Shown here: positions 24,354 through 33,788 of the stretch, piece after piece
How positions within the stretch are numbered: position 1 is the first letter of the stretch
How the letters are laid out: the number at the start of each line of letters is the position of its first letter
Notes under the pieces: generated by a model
The model's database searches: none
The model's input: only the letters and a program-made list of their open reading frames with translations
What the model was told of the DNA's origin: nothing
Translations under genes and position numbers: made by a program
DNA from: Pseudomonas marginalis
Lineage (GTDB): Bacteria > Pseudomonadota > Gammaproteobacteria > Pseudomonadales > Pseudomonadaceae
Direction: 5' to 3'
DNA: 64,000 nucleotides
NCBI RefSeq assembly: GCF_008692035.1
Contig: NZ_VTFG01000002.1
Span: forward strand, 1,302,001 to 1,366,000

Positions 24354-25628
24354 ATGCAGGATGAGTTCAACGACCCGCTTTGGCGCCAGATCCTGTCTGG
24401 CGCACAGATGCTCTTCGTAGCATTTGGCGCGCTGGTGTTGATGCCACTGATCACAGGTCTTGATCCAAACGTCGCCCTGTTCACCGCCGGCCTGGGCACG
24501 TTGTTGTTCCAACTGGTGACAGGACGGCAGGTGCCGGTCTTCCTGGCGTCGAGCTTTGCCTTCATTACCCCGATCATTCTTGCCAAGGGCCAGTTCGGCC
24601 TCGCGGCGACCATGGGCGGGGTGATGGCGGCCGGTTTTGTCTATACCTTCCTCGGCCTGGCCGTGAAGATCAAAGGCACCGGTTTCATCGACCGCCTGTT
24701 GCCACCTGTGGTGATCGGCCCGGTGATCATTTCCATCGGCCTGGCCATGGCACCGATTGCCGCGAACATGGCGATGGGTAAATCCGGCGATGGCGCCGAG
24801 TTGATTCATTACCAGACGGCGATGATGATCTCGATGCCGGCGCTGCTGACCACGTTGATCGTCGCGGTGTTCGGCAAGGGCATTTTCCGCCTGGTGCCGA
24901 TCATCTCCGGCGTGCTGGTGGGCTTTGCCATGGCGTTCTACTTCGGCGTGGTCGACACGGCGAAGATCGCCGCCGCCCCGTGGTTCGCCCTGCCCCACTT
25001 CACCGCGCCGGAGTTCAACTGGCAAGCGATCCTGTTTATCGTCCCGGTGGCCCTGGCCCCGGCGATCGAACATATCGGCGGCGTAATTGCGGTGGGCAGC
25101 GTGACCGGTCGCGACTACCTGAAGAAGCCTGGCCTGCACCGCACCCTGCTCGGTGACGGGATCGCCACCACGGCCGCCGGCCTGTTTGGCGGCCCGCCGA
25201 ACACCACCTACGCCGAAGTGACGGGCGCGGTGATGCTGACCAAGAACTACAACCCGAAGATCATGACCTGGGCGGCAGTGTTTGCCATCAGCCTGGCGTT
25301 CATCGGCAAATTCGGTGCACTGCTGCAAAGCATCCCGGTACCGGTGATGGGCGGGATCCTGTGCCTGCTGTTCGGCTCGATTGCCGCGGTGGGGATGAAC
25401 ACCTTGATCCGCCACAGGATTGACCTGGGTGAGGCGCGCAATCTGGTGATTGTGTCGGTAACCCTGGTGTTCGGGATTGGTGGGGTGCTGGTGGGGACCG
25501 GGACCGGTCCGGATGACTTCGGCCTGAAGGGCATTGCCCTGTGTGCGGTGGTAGCGATTGGCCTGAACCTGTTGCTGCCGGGCAATGATGGCTGGAAGAA
25601 CAAGAAGCCGGATGAGCCGCTGATCTAA
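24354..25628 (+). CDS. uraA: Uracil permease (NCS2 family)
   Basis: 424 residues with about 14 hydrophobic segments, the normal NCS2 layout. Proton-coupled uracil import; the substrate-binding region includes APAIEHIGG near residue 240 and the GGPPNTTYAE motif near 283. ATG 24354 has AAGGA 9 bases upstream; a GTG at 24348 is possible. With upp it forms an import-plus-salvage pair. Confidence 0.93.
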   Translation: MQDEFNDPLWRQILSGAQMLFVAFGALVLMPLITGLDPNVALFTAGLGTLLFQLVTGRQVPVFLASSFAFITPIILAKGQFGLAATMGGVMAAGFVYTFLGLAVKIKGTGFIDRLLPPVVIGPVIISIGLAMAPIAANMAMGKSGDGAELIHYQTAMMISMPALLTTLIVAVFGKGIFRLVPIISGVLVGFAMAFYFGVVDTAKIAAAPWFALPHFTAPEFNWQAILFIVPVALAPAIEHIGGVIAVGSVTGRDYLKKPGLHRTLLGDGIATTAAGLFGGPPNTTYAEVTGAVMLTKNYNPKIMTWAAVFAISLAFIGKFGALLQSIPVPVMGGILCLLFGSIAAVGMNTLIRHRIDLGEARNLVIVSVTLVFGIGGVLVGTGTGPDDFGLKGIALCAVVAIGLNLLLPGNDGWKNKKPDEPLI

Positions 25629-25645
25629 CACATATGGCAGAACCT

Positions 25646-25739
25646 AATGTGGGAGGGGGCTTGCTCCCGATGGCAGTGTGTCAGTCAATTCATTAGCTGA
25701 CTGACACACCGCTATCGGGGGCAAGCCCCCTCCCACATT
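25646..25739. repeat. REPIN (GGGAGGGGGCTTGC family)
   Basis: Two inverted arms (AATGTGGGAGGGGGCTTGCT and its complement) flank a centre with its own dyad (GTGTGTCAGTCA / TGACTGACACAC). It lies between convergent uraA and hisC. Confidence 0.92.
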
Positions 25740-25758
25740 TTTTGATCTTCAGTTTGGC

Positions 25759-26811
25759 TTAGAGCTCACCCAACCCATCGATCAGCGCCTGGTTCTGCTC
25801 CGGCGTACCGATGCTGATCCGCAGGAACTGGGCAATCCGCTCCTGCTTGAAGTGCCGCACGATCACCCCTTGCTCACGCAGCTTGGCCGCCAGGCCGGCT
25901 GCGTCGTGCCGCGGGTGGCGGGCAAAGATGAAGTTGGCCGCTGACGGCAACACTTCAAAGCCTTTACCTTCCAGTTGCGCGACCACCTTGTTGCGGTTGT
26001 CGATGACCAGTTGGCACGTCTTGTCGAAGTACGCCCGGTCCTCGAACGCCGCCGCCGCGCCGACAATCGCCAGGCGATCCAGCGGGTAGGAGTTGAAGCT
26101 GTTCTTGACCCGCTCCAGCGCTTCGATGAGGTCCGGGTGGCCCACGGCCAGGCCCACGCGCAAACCGGCCAGTGAGCGCGATTTGGACAGGGTCTGGGTC
26201 ACCAGCAGGTTCGGGTAACGGTCCACCAGGCTGATGGCTGTTTCGCCGCCAAAGTCGATATAGGCTTCATCGACCACCACCACCGAATCCGGGCTGGCCT
26301 TGAGGATCTGCTCTACGGCGTCCAGCGCCAGCACGCAGCCGGTGGGCGCGTTCGGGTTGGGGAAGATGATCCCGCCGTTGGGCCTGGCATAGTCCGCTAC
26401 GCGGATCTGGAACTGCTCGTCCAACGGCACCGGGTCGGACTTGATGCCGTAGAGGCCGCAGTACACCGGATAGAAGCTGTAGCTGATATCCGGGAACAGC
26501 AACGGCAGCTCGTGCTGGAACAGGCCGTGGAAGATGTGCGCCAGGACTTCGTCGGAGCCGTTACCGAGGAACACCTTGCCGGCGTCGATCCCGTAGTACT
26601 TGGCCACGGCCTGCTTGAGCAGGTCGCTGTTGGGGTCCGGGTACAGGCGCAGGTTGTCGTTCAACTCGGCCTGCATCGCAGCCAGCGCCTTGGGCGACGG
26701 GCCGTAGGGGTTTTCATTGGTGTTGAGCTTGACCAGTCTGGTCAGCTTCGGTTGCTCGCCGGGCACATAAGGCACGAGGTCCTTGACGAAGGGGCTCCAG
26801 AATTTGCTCAT
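25759..26811 (-). CDS. hisC: Histidinol-phosphate aminotransferase
   Basis: 350 residues. This PLP enzyme of histidine synthesis converts imidazole-acetol phosphate to histidinol phosphate. The substrate/PLP contacts LNTNENPYGPSP (near 29), NPNAPTG, VDEAYIDF and the lysine region TLSKSRSLAGLRVG are all present. It starts 3 bases after hisD, forming hisG-hisD-hisC. Confidence 0.95.
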   Translation of the reverse strand: MSKFWSPFVKDLVPYVPGEQPKLTRLVKLNTNENPYGPSPKALAAMQAELNDNLRLYPDPNSDLLKQAVAKYYGIDAGKVFLGNGSDEVLAHIFHGLFQHELPLLFPDISYSFYPVYCGLYGIKSDPVPLDEQFQIRVADYARPNGGIIFPNPNAPTGCVLALDAVEQILKASPDSVVVVDEAYIDFGGETAISLVDRYPNLLVTQTLSKSRSLAGLRVGLAVGHPDLIEALERVKNSFNSYPLDRLAIVGAAAAFEDRAYFDKTCQLVIDNRNKVVAQLEGKGFEVLPSAANFIFARHPRHDAAGLAAKLREQGVIVRHFKQERIAQFLRISIGTPEQNQALIDGLGEL

Positions 26812-26814
26812 GTG

Positions 26815-28134
26815 TTATTTCCCCTCTTCCAGGATTCGATACTCAGCGCTACGGGCGTGGGCGCTCAAGGATTCACCACGGGCCAGCACCGAAGCGGTCT
26901 TGCCCAATTCGGAAGCGCCTTGTGGCGAGCAGAAGATGATCGACGAACGCTTCTGGAAGTCATACACCCCCAGCGGCGACGAGAAGCGCGCGGTGCCGGA
27001 CGTCGGCAGCACGTGGTTGGGGCCGGCGCAGTAGTCGCCCAGGGCTTCGCTGGTGTGGCGGCCCATGAAGATCGCACCCGCATGGCGAATCGACGGCAGC
27101 CAGGCCTGTGGATCGGCCACGGACAGCTCCAGGTGCTCCGGCGCGATACGGTTGGCCACTTCGATGGCCTGTTCCATGTCACGCACCAGGATCAGCGCGC
27201 CACGGCCATTGATCGACTTCTCGATGATCTCGGCGCGGTCCATGGTCGGCAGCAGCTTATTGATGCTGGCGGCGACCTTGTCGAGGAACTCGGCGTCCGG
27301 GCTGACCAGGATCGCCTGGGCGTCCTCGTCGTGCTCGGCCTGGGAGAACAGGTCCATGGCGATCCAGTCCGGATCGGTCTGGCCGTCGCACACCACGAGA
27401 ATTTCCGACGGGCCGGCGATCATGTCGATACCGACCTGGCCGAACACGTGGCGCTTGGCAGTGGCCACGTAGATGTTGCCGGGGCCGACCACCTTGTCGA
27501 CCTTCGGCACGCTTTCAGTGCCATAAGCCAGGGCGGCAACCGCTTGGGCACCGCCGATGGTGAACACGCGGTCGACACCGGCAATGCAGGCGGCAGCCAG
27601 TACCAGTTCGTTGATTTCACCGCGCGGGGTCGGTACCACCATGACCACTTCGGTCACGCCGGCCACCTTGGCGGGAATCGCGTTCATCAATACCGACGAG
27701 GGGTACGAGGCTTTACCACCCGGCACGTACAAGCCGGCACGGTCAAGCGGTGTGACCTTCTGGCCCAGTACGGTGCCGTCGGCCTCGGTGTAGCTCCAGG
27801 AATCCTGCTTCTGTTTTTCGTGGTAGCTGCGCACTCGGGTCGCGGCGACTTCGAGGGCCTGGCGCTGGGGCGCGGTGATGCGCGTCAGGGCCAGTTCCAG
27901 GCGTTCGCGGGGCAGGATCAGGTCGGACATGGACTTGACGTCCAGACCGTCGAACTGCCGGGTGAAATCCACCAGGGCCGCATCACCGCGCTCGCGCACG
28001 GCCTTGATAATGTCGAGGACCCGCTGGTTGACCGAGTCGTCGGACACGCTTTCCCAGCTCAGCAGATGATCCAGATGATGGGCGAAATCCGGGTCGGCAG
28101 CGTTGAGTCGGGCAATTGCAGTGGACGTGGTCAT
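26815..28134 (-). CDS. hisD: Histidinol dehydrogenase
   Basis: 439 residues. It oxidises histidinol to histidine in two NAD-dependent steps with a zinc ion. The family signature region from IDMIAGPSEILVV through the SQAEHDEDAQAIL block and the GPNHVLPTSGTARF block are intact. It lies 128 bases after hisG on the same strand, with a hairpin in the gap. Confidence 0.96.
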   Translation of the reverse strand: MTTSTAIARLNAADPDFAHHLDHLLSWESVSDDSVNQRVLDIIKAVRERGDAALVDFTRQFDGLDVKSMSDLILPRERLELALTRITAPQRQALEVAATRVRSYHEKQKQDSWSYTEADGTVLGQKVTPLDRAGLYVPGGKASYPSSVLMNAIPAKVAGVTEVVMVVPTPRGEINELVLAAACIAGVDRVFTIGGAQAVAALAYGTESVPKVDKVVGPGNIYVATAKRHVFGQVGIDMIAGPSEILVVCDGQTDPDWIAMDLFSQAEHDEDAQAILVSPDAEFLDKVAASINKLLPTMDRAEIIEKSINGRGALILVRDMEQAIEVANRIAPEHLELSVADPQAWLPSIRHAGAIFMGRHTSEALGDYCAGPNHVLPTSGTARFSSPLGVYDFQKRSSIIFCSPQGASELGKTASVLARGESLSAHARSAEYRILEEGK

Positions 28135-28163
28135 AGCGAGGGCCTCAATAGAATTGGCAAAAA

Positions 28164-28208
28164 CTCAGGCGCCCTAAACTAGCAGTCGTTTCCGCTTGGG
28201 CACCTGAG
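28164..28208 (-). other. Hairpin between hisG and hisD
   Basis: CTCAGGCGCCC (28164-28174) pairs with GGGCACCTGAG (28198-28208), with one mismatch and a 23-base loop. No T run; it may stabilise or process the mRNA. Confidence 0.45.
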
Positions 28209-28262
28209 AATTCTGGCTATGAGGCGGATAGACGGGCGCAGCTTTTCAGCTACGCGGGTGAG

Positions 28263-28898
28263 TCAACCGCGGTGTCGAGACTCCACTGCCTTGCGCAGGG
28301 TGTCGATCAACGCCTGGATACGGGCGTGCTGCATCTTCATCGACGCTTTGTTGACGATCAGCCGAGAGCTGATGTCGGCGATAAAGTCCTGTGGTTCGAG
28401 ACCGTTGGCACGCAGGGTGTTGCCGGTGTCGACCACGTCGATGATCTTGTCGGCCAGGCCGATCAGCGGCGCCAGCTCCATCGAGCCGTAGAGCTTGATG
28501 ATGTCGACCTGGCGGCCTTGCTCGGCGTAGTAGCGCTTGGCGACGTTGACGAACTTGGTGGCCACGCGCAGGCGGCCTTTAGGCTCGACATCACCGACAC
28601 GGCCGGCGGTCATCAGCTTGCACAGGGCAATGCGCAGGTCCAGCGGCTCGTACAGGCCTTGGCCGCCGTATTCCATCAACACGTCTTTACCGGCGACACC
28701 GAGGTCGGCCGCGCCATGTTCAACATAGGTCGGCACGTCGGTAGCCCGTACGATCAGCAGGCGAACGTCGTCCTGGGTCGTCGGGATGATCAGCTTGCGG
28801 CTCTTGTCCGGATTCTCGGTCGGCACGATGCCCGCTTCAGCCAGAAGCGGCAAAGTGTCGTCAAGGATGCGGCCCTTGGACAGTGCAATGGTCAACAT
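28263..28898 (-). CDS. hisG: ATP phosphoribosyltransferase, short form
   Basis: 211 residues. First step of histidine synthesis (ATP + PRPP). The length is that of the short HisG, which needs the regulatory partner HisZ; hisZ is not in this window. The catalytic/PRPP site VVDTGNTLRANGL is present near residue 155. The ribosome-binding site is weak. Confidence 0.94.
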   Translation of the reverse strand: MLTIALSKGRILDDTLPLLAEAGIVPTENPDKSRKLIIPTTQDDVRLLIVRATDVPTYVEHGAADLGVAGKDVLMEYGGQGLYEPLDLRIALCKLMTAGRVGDVEPKGRLRVATKFVNVAKRYYAEQGRQVDIIKLYGSMELAPLIGLADKIIDVVDTGNTLRANGLEPQDFIADISSRLIVNKASMKMQHARIQALIDTLRKAVESRHRG

Positions 28899-28999
28899 GG
28901 GAAACGTCAGTCCTTCATCAGGCTATTGCTGTCCGGTCGCAAACGGCGCCAGACACAGATCGAGGCCATGACAGCCTCGATTTGAAACAAACCAGTGTC

Positions 29000-29099
29000 T
29001 GTAGGAGCGAGCTTGCTCGCGAAAAACGTCAACGATAACGCGTTTATTCAGACTCAACGCGGTGCCCACGAGTTCTTCGCGAGCAAGCTCGCTCCTACA
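29000..29099. repeat. REPIN of a second family (GTAGGAGCGAGCTTGCTCGCG)
   Basis: TGTAGGAGCGAGCTTGCTCG and its inverted copy ending CTCGCTCCTACA flank a roughly 50-base centre. The arm differs from that of the other elements here, so a second REP family is represented. It lies between murA and hisG. Confidence 0.9.
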
Positions 29100-29110
29100 A
29101 TGCAGTGGGA

Positions 29111-30376
29111 CTAGCCCGGTACGCGGCGGATTTTCGCGCCGAGCATCTGCAGTTTTTCTTCGATGCACTCGTAACCACGGTCGATGTGGTAGATGCGGTC
29201 GATCAGGGTATCGCCTTCGGCGATCAGCGCCGAGATCACCAGGCTGGCAGAAGCGCGCAGGTCGGTGGCCATGACTGGCGCGCCCTTGAGCTTCTCGGTG
29301 CCGGTCACGATGGCAGTGTTGCCTTCGACCTGGATCTTCGCGCCCATGCGGTGCAGTTCGTACACGTGCATGAAGCGGTTTTCGAAGATGGTCTCGATCA
29401 CGGCACCCGTGCCTTCGGCAATGGCGTTCAAGGAGATGAACTGCGCCTGCATGTCGGTCGGGAACGCCGGGTACGGAGCGGTACGCACGTTGACGGCTTT
29501 TGGCCGCTTGCCGTGCATGTTCAGCTCGATCCAGTCTTCACCGGTGGTGATTTCGGCACCGGCTTCGCGCAGTTTTTCCAGGACCGCTTCCAGGATGGTC
29601 GGATCGGTGTCCTTGACCTTGACGCGACCACCGGTGACGGCGGCAGCAACCAGGTAGGTACCGGTCTCGATACGGTCCGGCATCACTTTGTAGGTGGCCG
29701 GGTGCAGGCGTTTCACACCGTCGATGGTGATGGTGTCGGTGCCGGCGCCGGTGATGTTGGCGCCCATGGCGATCAGGAAGTTGGCCAGGTCGACCACTTC
29801 AGGCTCGCGCGCAGCGTTTTGCAGCACACTGCGGCCGTTGGCCAGGGCGGCAGCCATCATGATGTTCTCGGTACCGGTCACACTGACGGTATCAAAGAAG
29901 AAGTTGGCGCCACGCAGGCCGCCTTCCGGCGCCTTGGCCTTGATGTAGCCGCCTTCGACGTCGATGGTCGCGCCCATGGCCTCAAGGCCACGGATGTGCA
30001 GGTCCACCGGACGCGAGCCAATGGCGCAACCGCCAGGCAATGCGACTTCGGCTTCGCCGAAACGAGCGACCATCGGGCCCAGTACCAGGATCGACGCACG
30101 CATGGTCTTCACCAGTTCGTACGGGGCGATCAGGGTCTTGATGGTGCGCGGGTCGATTTCGACGGACAGCTTCTCGTCGATTACCGGCTCGATACCCATG
30201 CGACCAAACAGCTCGATCATGGTGGTGATGTCGTGCAGGTGCGGCAGGTTGGCCACGGTCACAGGGCCATCGCACAGCAGGGTCGCAGCCAGGATCGGCA
30301 AGGCAGAGTTTTTCGCACCGGAAATGCGAATCTCGCCATCAAGGCGGGCACCGCCGGTAATAATCAATTTATCCAT
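29111..30376 (-). CDS. murA: UDP-N-acetylglucosamine 1-carboxyvinyltransferase
   Basis: 421 residues. First committed step of peptidoglycan synthesis (PEP + UDP-GlcNAc). The catalytic cysteine is Cys117 in LPGGCAIGSRPVDLH; the substrate-contact lysine is in GAKNSALP near residue 20. The start at 30376 gives the canonical MDKLIITGG; longer in-frame extensions overlap ibaG. It is 24 bases after ibaG. Confidence 0.97.
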   Translation of the reverse strand: MDKLIITGGARLDGEIRISGAKNSALPILAATLLCDGPVTVANLPHLHDITTMIELFGRMGIEPVIDEKLSVEIDPRTIKTLIAPYELVKTMRASILVLGPMVARFGEAEVALPGGCAIGSRPVDLHIRGLEAMGATIDVEGGYIKAKAPEGGLRGANFFFDTVSVTGTENIMMAAALANGRSVLQNAAREPEVVDLANFLIAMGANITGAGTDTITIDGVKRLHPATYKVMPDRIETGTYLVAAAVTGGRVKVKDTDPTILEAVLEKLREAGAEITTGEDWIELNMHGKRPKAVNVRTAPYPAFPTDMQAQFISLNAIAEGTGAVIETIFENRFMHVYELHRMGAKIQVEGNTAIVTGTEKLKGAPVMATDLRASASLVISALIAEGDTLIDRIYHIDRGYECIEEKLQMLGAKIRRVPG

Positions 30377-30399
30377 AAGAATCTCGACGCCTTGGGGGC

Positions 30400-30639
30400 T
30401 CAGGTGCGCTCGGCCCAGGCCGCGCGGCTGAAAAATTTCATAGTGACCGCGTGGATGCTGCCATCGGTGATCCACGGGTTCAAATGGGCATAGATCTGCT
30501 GCTGACGCTTGACCGGGCTGAGTGCCGCCAGTTCATCGCTAATCACGTTCAGCTGGAAGTTGCAGCCTTCGCCTTCAACTTCTACGTTCGTATCCGGCAG
30601 CTTTCCTTCGAGAAAGCTCTTAACTTCTAGGGCCTGCAT
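30400..30639 (-). CDS. ibaG: BolA family protein IbaG (YrbA)
   Basis: 79 residues with the BolA core (GCNFQLNVISDELAALSPVKRQQQIYAHLN). BolA proteins work with monothiol glutaredoxins in Fe-S cluster handling; IbaG is linked to acid stress. The ATG at 30639 has GAGG 6 bases upstream; an in-frame TTG at 30645 is less likely. Gene order mla-ibaG-murA is conserved. Confidence 0.92.
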   Translation of the reverse strand: MQALEVKSFLEGKLPDTNVEVEGEGCNFQLNVISDELAALSPVKRQQQIYAHLNPWITDGSIHAVTMKFFSRAAWAERT

Positions 30640-30684
30640 GATCAACCTCTATCGGCGCCCAGTGCGCACGGGTCGCACATCATA

Positions 30685-30739
30685 CAAAAAAGCCCCGCGC
30701 CTGCGAACCCCGCATAGCAGGACTCTGACGGGGGGCTTT
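30685..30739 (-). terminator. Terminator after mlaB
   Basis: AAAGCCCC (30689-30696) pairs with GGGGCTTT (30732-30739), with a smaller inner dyad; on the minus strand it is followed by a T run. It separates the mla operon from ibaG-murA. Confidence 0.75.
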
Positions 30740-30753
30740 ATCGATAGTGTGTA

Positions 30754-31059
30754 TTAAGGATGCGCCAACAGCTCGGTCAAACCGGAAACTTCGGCGATTT
30801 CACGCATGTCTTCGGGCAATGCACGAAGGGTGACCGACTTTTTGGCCGCTTCGGCATCGCGCATGAAACACAGCAGCAACGACAAGCCGACACTGCTGGA
30901 CTTGGTTACCGCCGAGCAATCCAGCACCAGCGCAGGGGCCGTGCTGGTCTTGATCAGCGCCTGGCCCTGCTTGCGCAGGTCAGGCCCGGTGCGGTAATCC
31001 AGCACGCCGCTGAGGAACAGCTCGCCCGCGTCGCCGAGACGAACAGCCGACTCGGTCAT
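30754..31059 (-). CDS. mlaB: STAS-domain protein MlaB
   Basis: 101 residues with a STAS fold (LVLDCSAVTKSSSVGLSLLL). MlaB binds MlaF in the cytoplasm and is required for assembly and activity of the MlaFEDB phospholipid transporter. It overlaps the mlaC stop by 4 bases and is last in the operon. Confidence 0.91.
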   Translation of the reverse strand: MTESAVRLGDAGELFLSGVLDYRTGPDLRKQGQALIKTSTAPALVLDCSAVTKSSSVGLSLLLCFMRDAEAAKKSVTLRALPEDMREIAEVSGLTELLAHP

Positions 31060-31703
31060 TGCGCAGGCTTCCCGGCGGCTTTATCGGTCTCTTCCTTGGC
31101 CTTGGCGACCTCACCGGCCCAACCATTGATGGTTTTGTCCAGGTCGTTGCCATTGCGCTGCATCGCGTCGGCGAACTGGTCACGGAACAGCTTGCCGATG
31201 TTGATGCCGTTGATGATCACATTGCGCAGTTTCCACTCGCCATTGATCTTCTCCAGCGTGTACTGCACAGGGTAGACGGCACCATTGTTGCCCTTGACGC
31301 TCATGTTGACACTGGTGCGGTCACCCGACTCATCCCCGGCGGGAGCGACGGTAATGCCCTGGTTGTTGTACTCGAGCAAAGCGTTGCCATAGAACTGGAA
31401 CAGGCCGCGCTTGAAGTTCTCCTGGAACGTCTGCATTTGCGCAGGAGTGGCCTTGCGCGAATATTTGACCGTCATGATGCTGCGAGAAATGCCTTCAGCA
31501 TCGACGACCGGGCCCACGATGCTGTTCAGCGCCTCGTAGAATTTGCTCGGGTCTTGCTTGTACTGCTCTTTATTGGCTGTCAGGTCAGCCAACATCTTGT
31601 TGGTAGTGTCCTGCACCAGTTCGTGCGCAGAACCCGCTGCGTTGGCCATCAACGGCAGCGCTGCCAGCAGTACCAGGAGGCCACGTCGCAAGGTAGAGAT
31701 CAT
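31056..31703 (-). CDS. mlaC: Periplasmic phospholipid-binding protein MlaC
   Basis: 215 residues with a signal peptide (1-22, LMANAAG). It ferries phospholipids between the MlaA-porin complex at the outer membrane and MlaFEDB. The family pattern VGPVVDAEGISRSIM is near residue 57. The start at 31703 has GAGGA 7 bases upstream; an ATG at 31718 overlapping the mlaD stop is possible. Confidence 0.92.
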   Translation of the reverse strand: MISTLRRGLLVLLAALPLMANAAGSAHELVQDTTNKMLADLTANKEQYKQDPSKFYEALNSIVGPVVDAEGISRSIMTVKYSRKATPAQMQTFQENFKRGLFQFYGNALLEYNNQGITVAPAGDESGDRTSVNMSVKGNNGAVYPVQYTLEKINGEWKLRNVIINGINIGKLFRDQFADAMQRNGNDLDKTINGWAGEVAKAKEETDKAAGKPAQ

Positions 31704-31714
31704 GTACAGATTCC

Positions 31715-32182
31715 TCATTTGGCGTCTTTATTGACCGTATTGAGCAGGAATTTACCGATCAGGTCTTCAAGTACCAGCGACGACTGCGTGTCGTGGATGG
31801 TCGAGCCATCCTTGAGCAGGGCTGTTTCCCCGCCCACGCTGACACCGATGTACTTCTCGCCCAGCAGGCCCGCAGTGAGGATAGATGCAGTGGAGTCGGT
31901 CGGCAGATTATCTACCTTCTTGTCCAGTTGCATCGTCACTCGACCGGTGAAGCTGTCGCGATCCAGATCGATTGCCGTGACCTTGCCGATAGTCACACCG
32001 GCCATGGTCACTTTAGCTCTGACAGTCAAACCGGCGATATTGTCGAAGTACGCGTAAAGTTTATAAGTATCGGCGGTGGGGCTGGCCGAAAGGCCGCTGA
32101 CTCGCAGGGCCAGCAACAGTAAAGCCAGGATGCCAGCCAGCAAGAAAAGGCCGACACCGATTTCCACAGTGCGGTTTTGCAT
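31715..32182 (-). CDS. mlaD: MCE-domain protein MlaD
   Basis: 155 residues: one N-terminal membrane helix (about 7-27) and one MCE domain (YAYFDNIAGLTVRAKVTMAGVTIG). A hexamer of MlaD forms the periplasmic pore of the transporter. It shares one base with mlaE. Confidence 0.95.
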   Translation of the reverse strand: MQNRTVEIGVGLFLLAGILALLLLALRVSGLSASPTADTYKLYAYFDNIAGLTVRAKVTMAGVTIGKVTAIDLDRDSFTGRVTMQLDKKVDNLPTDSTASILTAGLLGEKYIGVSVGGETALLKDGSTIHDTQSSLVLEDLIGKFLLNTVNKDAK

Positions 32183-32979
32183 CAGAAATCTCCAAACATC
32201 AAGGCGGTCAAAATGAAGTCAAGGCCCAGTACTGCCAACGAGGCGTACACAACGGTCTTGGTGGTGGCGCGACTGATCCCTTCTGAAGTGGGCTCACAGT
32301 CGTAGCCTTGGAATACGGCGATCCAGGTCACTACAAAGGCGAAGACGATGCTCTTTATGATGCCGTTGAGCACGTCACCGCTGAAGGTCACGCTGTTTTG
32401 CATGTTGGCCCAGTAGGAGCCGTCATAGACGCCCAGCCAGTCCACCGCCACCCACGAGCCGCCCCAGATACCAACCACGCTGAAGATCATCGCCAGCAAA
32501 GGCAGGGAAATAAAGCCGGCCCACAGGCGCGGGGCAACAATGTACTTGAGCGGGTCCACGCCGATCATTTCCAGGCTGGACAACTGCTCGGTGGACTTCA
32601 TGTTGCCGATTTCGGCGGTCAACGCAGAACCCGCACGCCCGGCGAACAGCAACGCGGTCACGACCGGCCCCAGTTCACGCAGCAGCGTCAGGGCAACCAT
32701 CTGCCCCACCGCCTGCTCCGAACCGTAGCTGGACAGGATATTGAAGCCCTGCAACGCCAGCACCATCCCGATGAACACCCCGGAGACGACAATGATCACC
32801 AGGGACATCACGCCCACCGAATGCAGTTGCTTGATCAACAGGCCGAAGCCGCCACCAATGCCACCGCGGCCGAGCAACGCGTGAAACAGGAAAATCGTCG
32901 AGCGGCCCAGCACTTCGACGATGTCGATACCGGATCGACCGAAAAGGCGAACCTTCTCGATGAGAGATGTCTTGCGCAT
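32182..32979 (-). CDS. mlaE: Phospholipid ABC permease MlaE
   Basis: 265 residues with about five membrane helices and the MlaE coupling-region motif ELGPVVTALLFAGRAGSALTAEIG compressed around residues 98-121. Membrane subunit of the retrograde phospholipid transporter. It shares one base with mlaF, so the two are translationally coupled. Confidence 0.95.
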   Translation of the reverse strand: MRKTSLIEKVRLFGRSGIDIVEVLGRSTIFLFHALLGRGGIGGGFGLLIKQLHSVGVMSLVIIVVSGVFIGMVLALQGFNILSSYGSEQAVGQMVALTLLRELGPVVTALLFAGRAGSALTAEIGNMKSTEQLSSLEMIGVDPLKYIVAPRLWAGFISLPLLAMIFSVVGIWGGSWVAVDWLGVYDGSYWANMQNSVTFSGDVLNGIIKSIVFAFVVTWIAVFQGYDCEPTSEGISRATTKTVVYASLAVLGLDFILTALMFGDF

Positions 32980-33788
32980 CAGCGCTTCCCCAGAAGGTCT
33001 GAGCGGTAATCCGCTGCCGGAAAGTGAAAAGGCACAGGGCCATCGGGATCGCCGGTCATGAATTGGCGAATACGCGGGTTGTCGGCGTTCATCAGCTCTT
33101 CAGGCGTACCCTGCCCCAGCACCTGGCCATCGCCGACTACATAAAGGTAATCGGCAATGCTCGCGGTTTCTGCAAGGTCGTGGGAGACCACGATGCTGGT
33201 GATACCCAGCGCATCGTTGAGCAGACGGATCAGGCGTACCAGCACGCCCATGGCAATCGGATCCTGGCCGACGAAGGGCTCGTCGTACATGAGGATCTGC
33301 GGGTCGAGGGCAATGGCGCGCGCCAGGGCCACGCGGCGCTTCATGCCGCCGGACAGTTCGTCGGGCATCAGGTCGATGGCGCCGCGAAGGCCCACGGCCT
33401 GCAATTTCAGCAACACAATGTCACGAATCATTTCATCGGACAGCTGGGTATGCACCCGCAACGGAAACGCCACGTTCTCGAACACATCGAGGTCGGTAAA
33501 CAGCGCACCGCTCTGGAACAGCACCCCCATATGCTTGCGCGCATCGAACAGATCGCTGCGCGACAGTGTCGGCAGGTTCTGGCCGTTGACCCATACTTCA
33601 CCGGCGCTGGGGCGCAATTGCATGCCCATCAGACGCAGCAGCGTGGTCTTGCCGCAACCGGACGGCCCCATGATGCCCGTGACCTTGCCGCGGGGAATGC
33701 GAATATCGACGTTATTGAAGATGCTGCGCGTCCCGCGCTTGAAGGTCAGTCCCTTCAGCTCGACCGCGTAGGCGTTATCGGCACTCAT
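32979..33788 (-). CDS. mlaF: Phospholipid ABC ATPase MlaF
   Basis: 269 residues with Walker A GPSGCGKTT (near 41), signature LSGGMKRRVALARA, Walker B ILMYDEPFVGQDP and the H-loop VSHD. It drives the Mla system. AAGGAG precedes the ATG. First gene of mlaFEDCB and divergent from kdsD. Confidence 0.96.
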   Translation of the reverse strand: MSADNAYAVELKGLTFKRGTRSIFNNVDIRIPRGKVTGIMGPSGCGKTTLLRLMGMQLRPSAGEVWVNGQNLPTLSRSDLFDARKHMGVLFQSGALFTDLDVFENVAFPLRVHTQLSDEMIRDIVLLKLQAVGLRGAIDLMPDELSGGMKRRVALARAIALDPQILMYDEPFVGQDPIAMGVLVRLIRLLNDALGITSIVVSHDLAETASIADYLYVVGDGQVLGQGTPEELMNADNPRIRQFMTGDPDGPVPFHFPAADYRSDLLGKR

